Shown here in pieces: positions 47,363-60,188 of a DNA stretch of 64,000 bases. The DNA comes from Straminergon stramineum (Eukaryota; Streptophyta; Bryopsida; Hypnales; Calliergonaceae): the NCBI GenBank assembly GCA_963920665.1, contig OY987271.1, positions 17,177,350 through 17,241,349 of the forward strand, given 5' to 3'. The position numbers and the translations under genes are program-made. The notes beneath the pieces were generated by a model. It had not been told where the DNA came from. It saw nothing but the letters and a program-made list of their open reading frames with translations, and did no database searches. Every line of letters begins with the position of its first letter. Positions within the stretch are counted from its first letter, which is position 1.

Positions 47363-48280
47363 CTTAACCTACCTAAACTACATTTTCATCCAAACCTCCC
47401 CAAAACTGCCATTTCTAGTACAAGTACCAAATTTGAGAAAAAAAACATTTTTGGACTCATGTAACCATAAGCTCTTGTAGTACACTAGTTTGAAGAGATG
47501 CGAAAAAAATTCAAAAATTTCCATTGTGTGGATTGCAATATTTTAGCATTTGAATTGATAGAAATCCTTCTTTTGACCCTATGAAAAACAAGGCAGCTGC
47601 AGTTCACAAGGTCACATTTGTATGAAAAAATGTCCATGTTGATGGTGCTTCTTTGGATTCATTATTCAAGGCAAGTTGGCTACATGCTTGAAAATTTTAG
47701 ATCATTTGGAATCATACAACATATAGGAAAAAATAGTAAGTAGGAAGAAGTAGATAATGATTCAAAGGACTAAATTGTTAAGAATTTAGTTATGGAATTG
47801 AAAAATGCCTATCCAATGGTTGTAATATTGTAAAAACAATCTACATCCCATGATTTTATTTTTTTGGAAAAAATGTTGAAAATTGGGTTAAATAAAGGAC
47901 TTCAAAGTTTATTTTAGAGTAGGGAATCCATAATTGCCCCCAAACTAGAATTCCTTGTAGCTTTCATGTCATTAATCAAAATGGAATGATTCAAATCTTT
48001 TTATGTATATATAAATCTAGAAAATCAATTTCAAATTTTGGATTATGAAAAAATTTGATTTCTTCTAATCTACTCGGATTGCTCATGTTGAGAAAAAAAC
48101 TACATATTATACAATAGTTTTTTAACTACGTAGTCAAAAGTTATGAAAATTGTTGGGACTTAAAGAAAAAACTTGTCCACATGTTGTGTGAAATTTCAAA
48201 GAAAAAAAATTCATTAGTAATGAGCTACCCAAATTCACTATGTTGCCAAAAAACACAATTTGGTCTTTTAGGGATCAAGT
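47363..48280 (-). mobile_element. Family D TIR element, copy 1
   Basis: A ~920-bp AT-rich element that is the reverse of 60189-61126 along most of its length. Its end 'tggtcttttagggatcaa' corresponds to the 'ttaaaccctaaaggacca' end of the other copy. Confidence 0.55.
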
Positions 48281-49147
48281 GGTTAATCTATCAATCCAAT
48301 CAATTCTATCAAGGCCTAAAGATGCTTTCATGTGTTGTATGTCCTTTCACTTAATCAAAACACTCAACCAAATATTTTGGATGGCAAACTGATTTGCGTT
48401 AAAAAAACAAGTCAAATTTGTTTTTTTAATTCGTGAAAAATGAAATAAATCAGGTCATTTTCCCTTTATTAACACCATAAGGAACTCTAGGAAGACCAAT
48501 TTCTAAAGCAAAGATGCTAGTATATGAGCATGAAAATGCAAGCATGTGAGCCTGGAGTGTATGTACAAGTAGATATCCTACAACTATTGAAGGTAACATA
48601 AACACCTCTAATATAGGTATCTATAACATAGTTACACTATAATCATGAAAGGTTTCCATAATATTGAGACCTATAACATAGGTATATAGTCTTCTAGCCT
48701 CGCGGGCTCACACTCCTAGGCTCACATAATAGCAACCCTCATTTCTAAAAATGTGAAGATGTGTTATAAAGTGTCATTGTAAAGAATAATTTTGTAGTAA
48801 ATTTTGAGCATATGTTGTAAGCAATGACTCGTAGATCATATCCCCAATGCTAAATCATTCATTTTACTAACTATGGAATATCTGTTAACAATACTATTTT
48901 AACTTCTACAATTCCAAGGCCTTCCTTTCATCAAAAAACATTCAAAACTCCCATTTCTATTGCAAAAAGCAAAAATTTTACAAATGTTTTCTTTTGCATA
49001 TCTAACTGTAAGATTTTGCACTAGATTGGAGTAATAATGTGAAGAAAAGACTTTCACCATATAAATTGCAAGATATTTATGTTGAAAGGGAAGAAAGTAA
49101 GGTTTGGAGCACGTTCGTTTATTAGATTATTTGACTTTGAATCTTTT

Positions 49148-50080
49148 TAACCCCTAAAAGACCAAGAGTCCTCTCGGAGGACTCTTTTGAGTTTGCGTAG
49201 GTTCCTATGACCTCAATTTGTGGTGAATTTTTTTTAACTTTTCATGAGATAGAAATACTTGTGAGCTTCATGGGAATATACTTTTTATTTCAATTGGTGC
49301 CCGGGAGCAAAAGTTATGCCATCTTAAACATAATTTTCATGTTGCTAGGCAAAAAAAAATAATCCACAAACATTTGAAATAATTTTCTTTAAATGCTTAT
49401 AAATCTTATTTTTTTCTACTTGTGAAGCTTTGATTCATTCCATTTGGATTAGCAATGTGAAAGTTATGAACAATCTTGTATTTCAAGCAATCTAAGCACT
49501 TTCTTGAAAAATAACTTATAGGATTCAATTCTAAATGCAGTTTTCACAATCTAAAAAAAATTGTTTGACAGGTTAGGTTTTCTTGATAGAAAAATCTCAC
49601 CATTAGAATTTTTGTGTTTCAATCCCATTTTAAAGCTATTAACAATTTAGTTTTTCTTTCAATCTTGTACCTACGGTTAGATTCTTAAAAGTATTTTTTA
49701 TAATCCATTCCTCATTGTGATGTTTTTTGACATAGTCAACACTTCACGAAATGTTACAACTAACTACTTCTTTTGAGAGCTATGAATGAGAGAAAGAAGG
49801 TCTTAAATTTGAAGAATATCACAAAAAGAGAAATAATAGTAAAAACAAATTTAACCATAGTTAAAAAGCACTACAAGTTGTTTTAAATCTACCACCAATC
49901 TACGACTAATTTGGTACTAATCTATTCTCAATCTATAAGATGTTTGCTTGATTTGAGGCACTTTTAAGATTTAAAGAGTGATCCAGAGTCAAAACAATGC
50001 TATTGGGTATTGATGACTATGGCACGTTCACTCTTTAAAAATTATATGTGAAAAAATTGTGCTTGGTGAGGGTTAAAGGG
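49148..50080. mobile_element. TIR-type element with hairpin near its left end
   Basis: It starts TTAACCCCTAAAAGACCAAG and appears to end at a 'gagggttaaag' motif near 50080. The right limit is approximate. Internal blocks overlap those of families D and D'. A perfect 10-bp-stem hairpin lies just inside the left end (49164-49186). Confidence 0.45.
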
Positions 50081-50581
50081 ATGGTAAGACAATTGCCTAC
50101 ACCTCAAATTTTAATACATTTTCCTTCCTTCCATACCTTTAAAAACATGCAGTTAGTTTTAAATTTGATCAAAAATTGATTCTATTAGAAAGATCCAAGT
50201 GAAGAATGGATTTTTTGTTCCACATCACTAGTTCTAAGATGGAATTGAAATACACTAATTCCAATAGTGAGATTGTTCTATCAAGCCTACTTAACCTTGT
50301 GGATTTAATTTTAAATTGTGAAAATTGAGTTCAAAAATGAATCCAATACATTATTTCTCAAGAAGTTTCTATAAGTGAAGTTCCGAAACTTTCACAAATA
50401 CTAATCTACATGGAATGAATTAAAGCTTTTTGTATAGACAAAAGGATAATGTAAACAAAAAACAAAATTTTTAATTTTTTTAAGAATTATTTCAAGTTTT
50501 GTGGATGTTCTTAGTTGCCCTATCTCCCCCATTTTGAGCTTATTGTGGCATAAGTTTTGTGGTTGGGCACTAATTGAAATA

Positions 50582-51147
50582 CTCCCTTTGCCCCATAATG
50601 ATCTTCCTCTTGGCCTTAATTTTTTTGTCCCAATATGATCTTCCTATTGTACTCTGTGACATTGAAATAGTTCAAATTTGGCTTTTGATGGCTTCTGGGG
50701 TTTAGCAAAATAACTCTAAGTAGTAGTTCCCCCTCCATCCATGCAATCATCAATCAAAAGACAAATGAAATGATCAGAGGTATCAATCAACATTGCTCAT
50801 TTTTATTTTTTGAATCTCTTTGAGTATTTCCCAATTGAAGTAAATGAAGCTTTGGAAAGCAAAATAGAGGTCCAACATAGGCTTGGGCACATACTGCATG
50901 CCCATAAAATGAAAATCTTACACTCAATAAATAAATGTCTAGTAGTTCTTTTTGAAAATGCCCCCAAAGTTCCACTTCTTAATATTCCAAAACTACACTT
51001 TGAAAGGGCTCTCAAGCTCAAAATTTTTTGGATGCTAAAAGTGCATTGAACATTGCTTACAATGCAAAACAAGTCCTTAAAATGTTATTTTTAGCCTTAA
51101 TCCTGAACATTTTGTTCCATAGGAAGATCATTTGGGGATGGAGGTAG
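50582..51147. mobile_element. Stowaway-like MITE, 566 bp
   Basis: The left end CTCCCTTTGCCCCATAATGA and the complement of the right end, CTACCTCCATCCCCAAATGA, pair and continue into a shared GATCTTCCT block. TA lies next to both ends. The CTCCCTC-type start is the hallmark of Stowaway/mariner MITEs of plants. No transposase is present; open frames on both strands inside are short and not recognisable. Confidence 0.7.
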
Positions 51148-51727
51148 TAAAAACAATATTCCTGAAAAGCTAATGTGATTTTGTATCTTAAAAAAAAGGT
51201 TTAGAAAATCACATCAAAAATTGAGTTTACACAAGCCTACCTAAAATCCATTTTGTCCTCCACAAGGACAATGGGACTGTAGGGGTTTTAAAAAATTATA
51301 AATTGATTGCACTTTGAATGTCAATGATTTTCATCTTATTTTTTTGCTAAGAGTTTAAAATTTAAAAGTCTAAATATGGTGAATTTATATAGATTTCTTG
51401 ATTATATTGATTGTTTATTGGAGTCATTTTGAGAGGGACATTTCTTCAACTAAGAAAGTAAAATTTGTTGGTGAAATATAGTTGAGATCTTTGAATTGTA
51501 GAATATTTGCTAAGAACTTTTAAATGCAAATTTCGATCATTTATACTTAGTCCATTCACATTTGTTGTATTCTTGTGTTAGTTAGTCAAAGTTATTTTTT
51601 GAAAATATATGATATTAATGAATTGATAATGTGTTTTAAATGTGGTGAAAATTTGGTGTGACAAGGCCCAAAGAGAGAGAATTTGGATTCTCCAACTTTT
51701 GAAGTTTGAAATTTATAGTTTTCTCTC

Positions 51728-52311
51728 TTAATTTAACCTCTAAAAGATCAATTGTTTGTTAATCAACCAATTGAAAATTAAGGTGAGTTCCTATCAAATC
51801 AATTTTGAATGGATCTTTCTCAAATATTCACACAAGGTGTAAACGTATATCAGTTATCAAGAATATAATTTTCTTTATTAGATGCCCTAATCAAAAGTTA
51901 TATTGCTTGAAGTTTTTTGGACAAAGTAGGCAGCTTCGAGCAATATGTGCAAAATTCCTTATTCTACTTCTAAAACTTATTAGGTATGTAACTAACATAA
52001 TAAAGGATACATTGATAAAAATAATCCCATGTATAGTGCAAAAATGTCAATCTAAGAGGAATTAAAGATTTCTTACCTTGCTAGGCAAGTTGAAAAAAAA
52101 TTGTCTTTTAATTTAAAAAGCTACAATCTTTTAATCCACTAGGTTAGAGTTTTTGAAATTTTTTCCATTCATTTTTGCAATAGTCTACTATAAGATTGTA
52201 CAATCAAATTTTTTATAAGTTTTTTTTATAAGTTTTTCTCATTGTCCTAAAAAGTGGTCATTTTGAAAATTTATGCCCCAAATGTACCTTGGGCTTTTAG
52301 AGGTTAAGTTT
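51728..52311. mobile_element. 583-bp D'-family TIR element
   Basis: The left end TTAACCTCTAAAAGATCAA pairs with the right end, whose complement begins TTAACCTCTAAAAGCCCAA. The interior is AT-rich and matches the edges of 45925-47362. Confidence 0.6.
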
Positions 52312-54944
52312 GTTTTTTCCTATGGCCATTTGAAGCCATATTTATTTCAACATGGTCTCAAGTTTCCATAACATTACCAATCCATGCAAAGGAGTGTTTT
52401 TGGTGATTCATATGGCAATATCAAATATTGTTTGCTTGTCTCTATTTGGTTTTGGTTAAAAGTCCAACAAAACATTTTACCTCTAGTCAATTTCCAATAT
52501 GATGTTTTAATTTGGTTATGTTTAACAAAAGCACTTTTCAACTTCTATTTATATTGCAAAGAGTTTCAATGAAAAAAAGACCATTTTTTTGCATTTTTAA
52601 CTATAGGATCTTTCATTAGACTTATATGAGAATTTGTGGGAAAAAATTTATGAAGTTTGACTATGTAGATTGTAAGATATTCTTTCTTAAAAAATTGTTA
52701 AGTAGAAGTAGGTACAAGATGGAAGTAAAAATTAAATCCCTAAAATTTTTAAAATGAAATTTAAACATGTCTTTCCTAATAGTGTAATTTTCATAATAAA
52801 TAAAACACACACCATGGGCTTTATTTGTTTGACAAATTGTGAAAATTGAATTAAAAAAACAAATTTCATAAGTCATTTTTTGAGGAAGTGACTAAATTGC
52901 CCCCAAAACAAGACATTTCATAATTTCTACATCACTAGTGTGAATGGGATTAAATAAAAACTTCTATGTAGACATAAATATATTCTTAGAAAATAAATTC
53001 AGAAAATCAAAAATTGAGTTTTTGCATTTTTGCCCACTTTGTTGCTTGAACTTGTGCCTTGTATATAAATTGTAAAGGCTTGAATTTCTATTGAAGGTCA
53101 TGAATTATTTGTAGCAAAGAAGTGGATTTGATAGTGCATTTTTTCTTGCAAATATTAAACTTTTAATGCTAAAATAATGTGAATTAAGAATTTTTAAGCA
53201 CTTTGAGTGCATGATAGGACTTTGTATATTGTAGTGACTATGCAATTATCCAATTGATATACTATATTGATGGGTCCACCTTCTTCTACAAATCAATCTC
53301 CATGGTACATTCATAGTTTCATCCCACTTGACCATGTCTTATTCTTAGAAAGAAACAATAGTATCCTACAAAGATCAAGGGATGAACATAACTTTGTTAT
53401 ACTTTTCTCCAATTAATTTCTCTCTTTTATTATGGTGGTCGGATATTTTATCCCTCTTAGAAGGAAGATAGACCTGATATAAACGTGCCATTAAAGAAAT
53501 TGATCAAATATGTGATACAAGACTATTTGTGACACTTTATGGAAGACCCCATTATGGCCATGCTTAAAGTCCAAATGCACCACTTTTGAGTAAAGGAACC
53601 CATTGGCCTTATTATGGTGTGGAAGTAGCGCTTTAGGGGGGTGCAAGCAATAGTTAGAAGTAACTTAGTGGCAAGAATAGGGTCTTGTAAATTTTGGGTG
53701 GAAAAACATCAAAGCACCTGGCCACCTAGAGCCTCAATGTTATGGTAGTTTTAGGATAACATAGTTGCCATTTTAGGTGCATAAGATGACCATTATAGGT
53801 GTACTTTTTGTTGTTTTTGAAGGAGAGCTAGTGGCATTGTTATGGGCTATGTAGTCAACTCTTTTCAAAAGTATACATAATAGATTCATCCTTTGTTGAA
53901 AAAATAAGTTTTTCACTTGGTATTGCTTTCTCTAGCACTTTCTTATGTGTGATTTTTTAATCTCCTACTATTTGATGTAGGCACAATTGCAAATTGTATC
54001 AACTACCTTAGTTGAACTTCATATTGAAGTTTTTTCAAATAAACTTTGGAATCTAAATTTTTTTACTTTCTTCTTCACTTCCACCAAATACACAAATTTG
54101 TACTATTATTGGGGGTACAAAATGAATATCACCTACAAAACTAGTATCATTACAAAATTTCATGTTTAAGGGAAATTGATACTATTTTAGTCATACTAAT
54201 TTACTTGTTTTACAAATAGTGCAACTTTGGTAAATTAGTTTCATATGCACTAACAAGACAAATCAATACAATTGCCTATCCAATTGCCATAAGGTAGGGA
54301 CACCCAAAAATGCCCATTTTCTATTATTGACCATTTCTATTATTAGATTGGTAAAAAATTTATATTAATTCATTGGCAAGTGATAGCAAATTTCAATGCA
54401 CCACAAACACATCATTTGGATATCCAAATGAGTCTAAGGTTTTTTTGGTAGACATTCTAAAATTGTTTCTTCAAGAATACTATAGTTGAATCAATTTTTT
54501 TGGTCTTTTTTTGAAGCTAAATGGTTTTGGAAATTAAGAAGTCATTTTATTGAATCCAAGGAAAATTAAATATAAAGAGAGTCAAATTGTTTGAAAAGAT
54601 ACTTGTACAACTTGATCCAAGAGCATGTCCACTTAATAATATGGAATCCAAATTCAATCAAGATTCTAACTTAATAGGAAAGGGAGGATACTATCAAATG
54701 TAACAAGTTCATTGAAAGCTATGTTGAGAAGCCATGACTATTTCATTCCTATGTAATTGGAAGATAACCATTCAATGTCCAAGATTATTTGAAGGATTGC
54801 CAAAATTTTTAAAAACTACATAGTATTTGCCAACCAACTTATTAATAAAAAATGAAGTGCCAAACCAACCCTTCTAATTTTAAATAACTGCTAGTCTTGC
54901 TATGTGTCGTTGGCCCACTTTTCATCATCATTTAGCCCCTACGA
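52312..54944. other. AT-rich intergenic DNA with D-type units
   Basis: No gene. At 52600-52980 further units of the D/D' type occur ('ttgtaagatatt', 'ttgcccccaaaacaagac'). From 53040 to 54944 I see AT-rich sequence with no recognised feature. Confidence 0.4.
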
Positions 54945-55405
54945 GCTTTGATGTTCATTTTCTAAATGATACACACATTGAAACTCAAGTTTCATCCTCA
55001 TTATTGCTTAGATGAAAGTTATTCTAATTTTTGTAGATACTTTCTCAAGTTGTTGTCCTATTTAAGGGTTGGATTTGGTGTTACTAGAATACATATTTTC
55101 TAAAATTACAAATGTACAAGTATGTCAAGTGGTTGACCAAGCCAAAATTGCATTGGCTTTAGTTCAAAACTAGATTTGCAGAAATGAAGTCATAGATTTG
55201 AAGAAAACAAAAATTTCAAAAAATCACCATATAAAGAGAACCTCATTTCAAATCCATTCCAACAAATTTTACTAAAATATGATAATATTTTGCTTGTAAT
55301 CGAATTTTGAAGGAATTTTGAAAATTTTCTTTCAAATTTTATAAAAAAAATATTGGTGATAGCACTAGTAAATCCAATTGTACAAATGGAATCTACAAGT
55401 CACAA
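54945..55405 (+). repeat. ~460-bp inverted repeat, left arm
   Basis: Inverted match to 57628-58090 over its whole length ('ggttggatttggtgttacta', 'gaacctcatttcaaatccat', 'gtgatagcactagtaaatcc'). The arms are ~2.2 kb apart. Non-coding. Confidence 0.75.
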
Positions 55406-56684
55406 TCTACAACTTTTATTTTATATGAATTCCAAAATATGCTTCCAAAAAGCACTTTATATTGATTTTTCTCAAATCATCAATTCTGGAGATGACTAAG
55501 GATGTCTAGGGGCCAATCATACTCTCTCTGCAAAGATCCATAATTTAGGATAATTCTAGATCCAAAAATAACCCAAAAATCCATAACTTTCACATTGTAT
55601 GTCCCAATGCCACAAAACAAAATTTCATGCACCTGTCCTCACACATGACTTCCCGATGGTACGAAGAAAAAAATTAGGAGATGAATAGCTTCCAAAATTT
55701 CACTATTACAACCAAAACAAATAAACAACCTAGTATAATGTACAAATTTGGCAAAAATAAAATAATTATTTGGCAAAAATGTGCCAAAGGTGACCTCAAG
55801 GTGACTATAATAGTTCCATCTTGATTTAACCCCAAAAAGATGGGCTAGTCACCCTAGAAGTCATATATTGGGGTGCTTTGTGAATCATTTGCTTAAAAAA
55901 CCCAAGAGGAGTTATTGGAGGTCAAATTACTATCCAAAACCTCTTGCCTTTCACACAAAATTCCAAGGATGCACACCTATACTTTTGTTCTATATAGAAG
56001 GACTCTCCATCATCTACAAGACACTTAGTGTATTATAGAAGAGTCATGTAGAGGCACCAATTGCCAACCATGCTCAATCCCCAATTTGCAGGGGGTAGTA
56101 TTTCTAACATAGGGTTGGAACACATTTCCTACTGAAGCTTGGAATATGTTTTTTTGGTCAATTTCAAGGCCGGGGGGGGATTGACCCCCTCGCTTATCCC
56201 CAAGTAAAAACCCTGAAATTCTTTATTTTTCACACATGATAAAACTTGCAAATTTTGAATTCATATTTGCAATCAAAGGCCCCAAATTAGCCTAGAGAGG
56301 TAGAGAAGATAAATTAATGAAGCACAAAATAGGGGGCTTTTTTTTTACATGCACCCTTGGAATGACTTTGGGGGGACGAGTGAGGTGGTCAATCCACCTT
56401 GGCCAATTTCAAGGTTGGAACTAATAAGGTTATGACACATGTCCCGAAGTAGTGAGCAAGAAAGTAGGAAGTAGCGAGCAGGAAAGTAGATCTTGAATGA
56501 TCAGAATTGGAAGAGTCTAGACATTGGCTATGGGTCATGAGTACTTTTTGGCTCCAAAAGTTCATAGTAATTTCAATTTTGGGAACGGAATTCTGGAAAT
56601 TTTGCAATCCACCCATATTTCCTATCTTCTACCTACATGGGGAAAATTTCCACCACCTCATACTTTTTGGCTATTGGTACTTCA
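55406..56684. other. Intergenic DNA between inverted arms
   Basis: AT-rich sequence with a G-rich stretch (GGCCGGGGGGGGATTGACCC near 56168). No gene or repeat family was recognised. Confidence 0.35.
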
Positions 56685-57372
56685 ACCCTAAACCCTAAAA
56701 AGGACTATGTGGTGACCATGGAAATCATCCCTTTTGGAATTGTGTGACATCATCTACTTTTAAAATAAATAAAAAATACTCATTGGAGGTCAATCTATTG
56801 TGCAAGATCTCTCCTTCTTGCACAAAATTCCCAAAATGAACAATTGCAATTCTATCCTAGAGAGGAAGATTCTTTGTCATCCATTAGACCAAAAAAATGT
56901 CCTCGGCATCATTTAATTGATAAACGACACAATGGACATTTTTTTGTCCGATGAATGACAAGGAATTCCCTTGTGTAGGACAAAATTGCAACTATTCATC
57001 CTTCGGATTAGGGGTGGAAAGGGGAGATATTCTACACTAGTTTGACCCCCAAGGAGTCTTTTTTTATTTTTATTTTTTAAAGTGGATGATGTCACACGGT
57101 TCCAAAAAGCATGATTTCCATGGTCACCAATCCGGTGTTTTAAGGGTTAAACCTAGAATGCTGGGTTGGTGACTATGGAAATCAACCATTTTGGAACCAT
57201 GTGACATCATTTACTTTAAAAAAATCAAAAATACTCATTGGAGGTCAAACTACTATAGAAGATCTCCCCTTTCCACCCCTAATTCTGAGGATGTTGCAAT
57301 TCTGTCCTACAGAGGAGAATTCCTTGATGTTCATCGGACAAAAAACATCCGCTGCGTTGTTTAGGGGTTAAC
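56685..57372. mobile_element. Three family B elements in alternating orientation
   Basis: Copies at about 56685-56925 (minus), 56926-57151 (plus) and 57152-57372 (minus) abut one another. Each carries the 'gtcacacggttcc'-type block and a 'ttgtcc(g/t)atgaatgaca'-type block. The outer and inner junctions carry AACCCTAAA/GGGTTAA motifs. Confidence 0.75.
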
Positions 57373-57627
57373 CCTGGTTGTACGCCCAGGGTGAATGAAG
57401 AGTAAGGTTGGGGGATAGTTTAGACGCACTGTACTTATTATTGATGCTTGATGCTGAGGTGGCGCTTGTAGGCTATTAGGCACCTGACGCATTTCGGTGT
57501 CCCTAGTCCCTACCTTCCCTTCCCAGTGGAGATGCTCAGTAGCCATGAAACGCACATGGCTGCACTAAGCTTACAGGAACTGCATGTAGAATTAGTGCTG
57601 TTCAAGATATTAGTCTGGGTAATAAAT

Positions 57628-58090
57628 AATTTAATGTAATAGATTTTGACTTGTAGATTCCATCTATACAATTAGATTTACTAGTGCTATCACCAATCTT
57701 TATTTATAATTATTGAAAGAGAAATTTCAAAATTAAATCCAAATTTAGATTACAAGCAAAAAAAATTTTTGAGTACAAATTTGTTGGAATGGATTTGAAA
57801 TGAGGTTCTCTTCGTATAATGATTTTTTGAAATTTTCGTGTTTTTAAGATCTATGACTTCATTTTGGCAAATCTAGTTTTGAACTAAAAACAATGCAATT
57901 TGACCACTTGAAATCTTTGCACATTTATAATTTATATACATATATATATTCTAGTAACACCAAATCCAACCCTTAGATAGGATAACAACTTGATGAAGTA
58001 TTTCCATAAATTAGAATAAATTTCATCCAAGCAGATAGGAGGATGAAACTATAGTTCCAATTTGTTCATCACCCAAAAAATGGACGTCGA
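57628..58090 (-). repeat. ~460-bp inverted repeat, right arm
   Basis: Reverse match of 54945-55405. It ends directly at the left end of a family A MITE. Confidence 0.75.
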
Positions 58091-58096
58091 AGCGCT

Positions 58097-58407
58097 TAAG
58101 GTAGTCTACTCTTAAAGCGACCATCTAAGAGTTGATTGCCTTTGGGGGGAAGCAAAATTCCTTGTAACAATTTTCAGTCAATTTTAGTAGGAAGAAAAAA
58201 GGAATTGGCATCTAACCCATTCAAGTTGTTTCATATTTTTTGGACCTTTGTGGAATTAGTTACGAATTTTAGAAGTTGAAATGCAACTATCATTGAAAGC
58301 GACCACCTCCTGAAATGTGCACTTCTGGTACATTGAAGAAAGCAAAATGTACCTCTGTATCATGATTGCTTTTAGAACATGGTCGCTTTAAGAGCATACT
58401 ACCTTTA
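58097..58407 (+). mobile_element. Family A MITE, copy 4 (best preserved)
   Basis: A 311-bp element with left end AGGTAGTCTACTCTTAAAGC and a right end complementary to AGGTAGTATGCTCTTAAAGC. TTA lies directly outside both ends, consistent with a PIF/Harbinger 3-bp target duplication. Non-coding. Confidence 0.8.
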
Positions 58408-58717
58408 GTTAGGGGTTAACCCATCTAAGTTACTGTAGTTTCTCTGCCGGGCCTCCCATCCAATCATTACCGTTCAATATCATAGCGGGCTCCAGCTGCT
58501 GCCCGGCTGGCTAGCTGGCCCTCCAATGATACAAATTGATATCTCCCCAACTCCCCAATCAGGGAAAGGCACGTCGAAAGCAACCAAAAATACCCCTCTC
58601 AACCAATTAACGGACAGGGTGTCAGCAAAGCAAGGCAAGGCAAGGCACCAGACAGCTCCCCAAATTAATTTAGGCGATGAAAATTGAAAAATTAGGGGTG
58701 CCCACCAAAAAAATGTA
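58408..58717. other. GC-richer island of unknown nature
   Basis: It begins at an 'aggggttaac' motif and contains CCGGGCCTCCC, GCTGCCCGGCTGGCTAGC and a CAAGG run (58631-58648). It is clearly less AT-rich than its neighbours but has no reading frame or known motif. Confidence 0.35.
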
Positions 58718-58966
58718 CACTAAATAGTGAAATTAGGTTGCCTTAACAATTAGGTTGTCTTACCCCAAGAAAGTTACTTTATAAGCCATCAAAGTCAACA
58801 AAAATTTCTACATATATTTCCATTTGTACACATGCCGGGTCATGAGTCTCAATTACAACAATATCTAATTCAAAAGTAGTGCATTCTTGTAGAATAAAAG
58901 TAAATATTTATGTAGTGTCAAATGTCGAAAAATTAGTGTGAGGCAACCTAATTTCACTATTTAGTG
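58718..58966. mobile_element. Family E MITE, copy 2
   Basis: A 249-bp element with ends CACTAAATAGTGAAATTAGG and its complement, TA on both sides, and an interior matching 15046-15306. Confidence 0.8.
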
Positions 58967-60188
58967 TAATTATTTAGGACCGACTATAGGTTGGCCTTTG
59001 TTTATTTGTGGTGCAAAAACTCCAAATTTTTCACTAGGTTGAAAAATTGAATATTGCAGAGGAGAGGCTAATTTTGTAGTTACATAACAATATTAATCAA
59101 TGCTAGGCAGGGGCCTTTTGCATCCCTAGTAAGCAGGAGCCCCATGTGTTGCAACTTCCTAGTCAATCAATGAGACTGACTTTGCAACTTCTCAACTAGA
59201 CAATGACTCTTTGGAGATTTAAGAGCATCACCACTGGATTTGAAAAATAAGACCGGAAATTGGCTTGGAAAGGGGTAGGGCATTCCCTTTTTCAGCTATG
59301 AAAATGTAGATAGCCCTGTTCATGGCTTCTTAAGAGGGCAAAAGGAAGTGAATATGTTTGGAGTTGAATTGATTGGAGAGCTTCATGGGATGGCAAGAGG
59401 TGCAGCAACAAAGATAAGTTTTTTGTTTTTTCCATTTGCAAAGTTAGGGGTGTTGGTATGTAAACAATTGTGGTTTTGGAGCTAGTGTAGGGGAGAGGTC
59501 ATTCACTTTTGGAATCCGGTAGGGCAAGTTTTTGAAGCCGAGAGGACATGTTCTAAACTAAATTCACTCTCAAGGATTTAGCAATGGATTATCCTAATCT
59601 CCAAGGGGAAATGGTTTAGGCTAGTTAACAATATTATGTTAGTAGACTTTGAAAGCTAATTTGGGATTATGTGATTTTGAATATGAATTCCAAATTTTCT
59701 TATCCTAGGTAAATAAAATATTCTTGTAATATCTCCCATTCAACTCTTGGAAACTATTGGGCAAGCACTAGACTAAATCAAAACAATGGAATTCTTAATT
59801 GTTTCCAAAATTTGAAGGAAAGGGATAGAATATTTTGAATCTTATTTATTGAAATTCAACAAACAAGTTTTCAAAATTAAGGAAAATGACTTGTGTAGGT
59901 TTTGAAGTTTTAGACTTAATTTGGAAGGTAAATAAGAAGTTGACTATTAGTTGTATAGTGATTGGGTACATGACAAATCAACAAAATTAAAATAAGAGGA
60001 ACAAGACAAGCTCTAATGATTTTTTTGGGCCATGCACTGAAAGCTTTTAGCTCAAACATTCTAAGCACATGAGAATATATGTGACTATATAGAATTATGG
60101 GACAATTAAAAGTATTGCAAGGATAAAAATATGATCCACCCATTTAATAAATAACTTGAAAATGAATATATTTTGAGATTTTCAAACT
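58967..60188. other. Intergenic DNA
   Basis: No gene or repeat family was recognised in this stretch. It is AT-rich with short open frames only. Confidence 0.35.
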
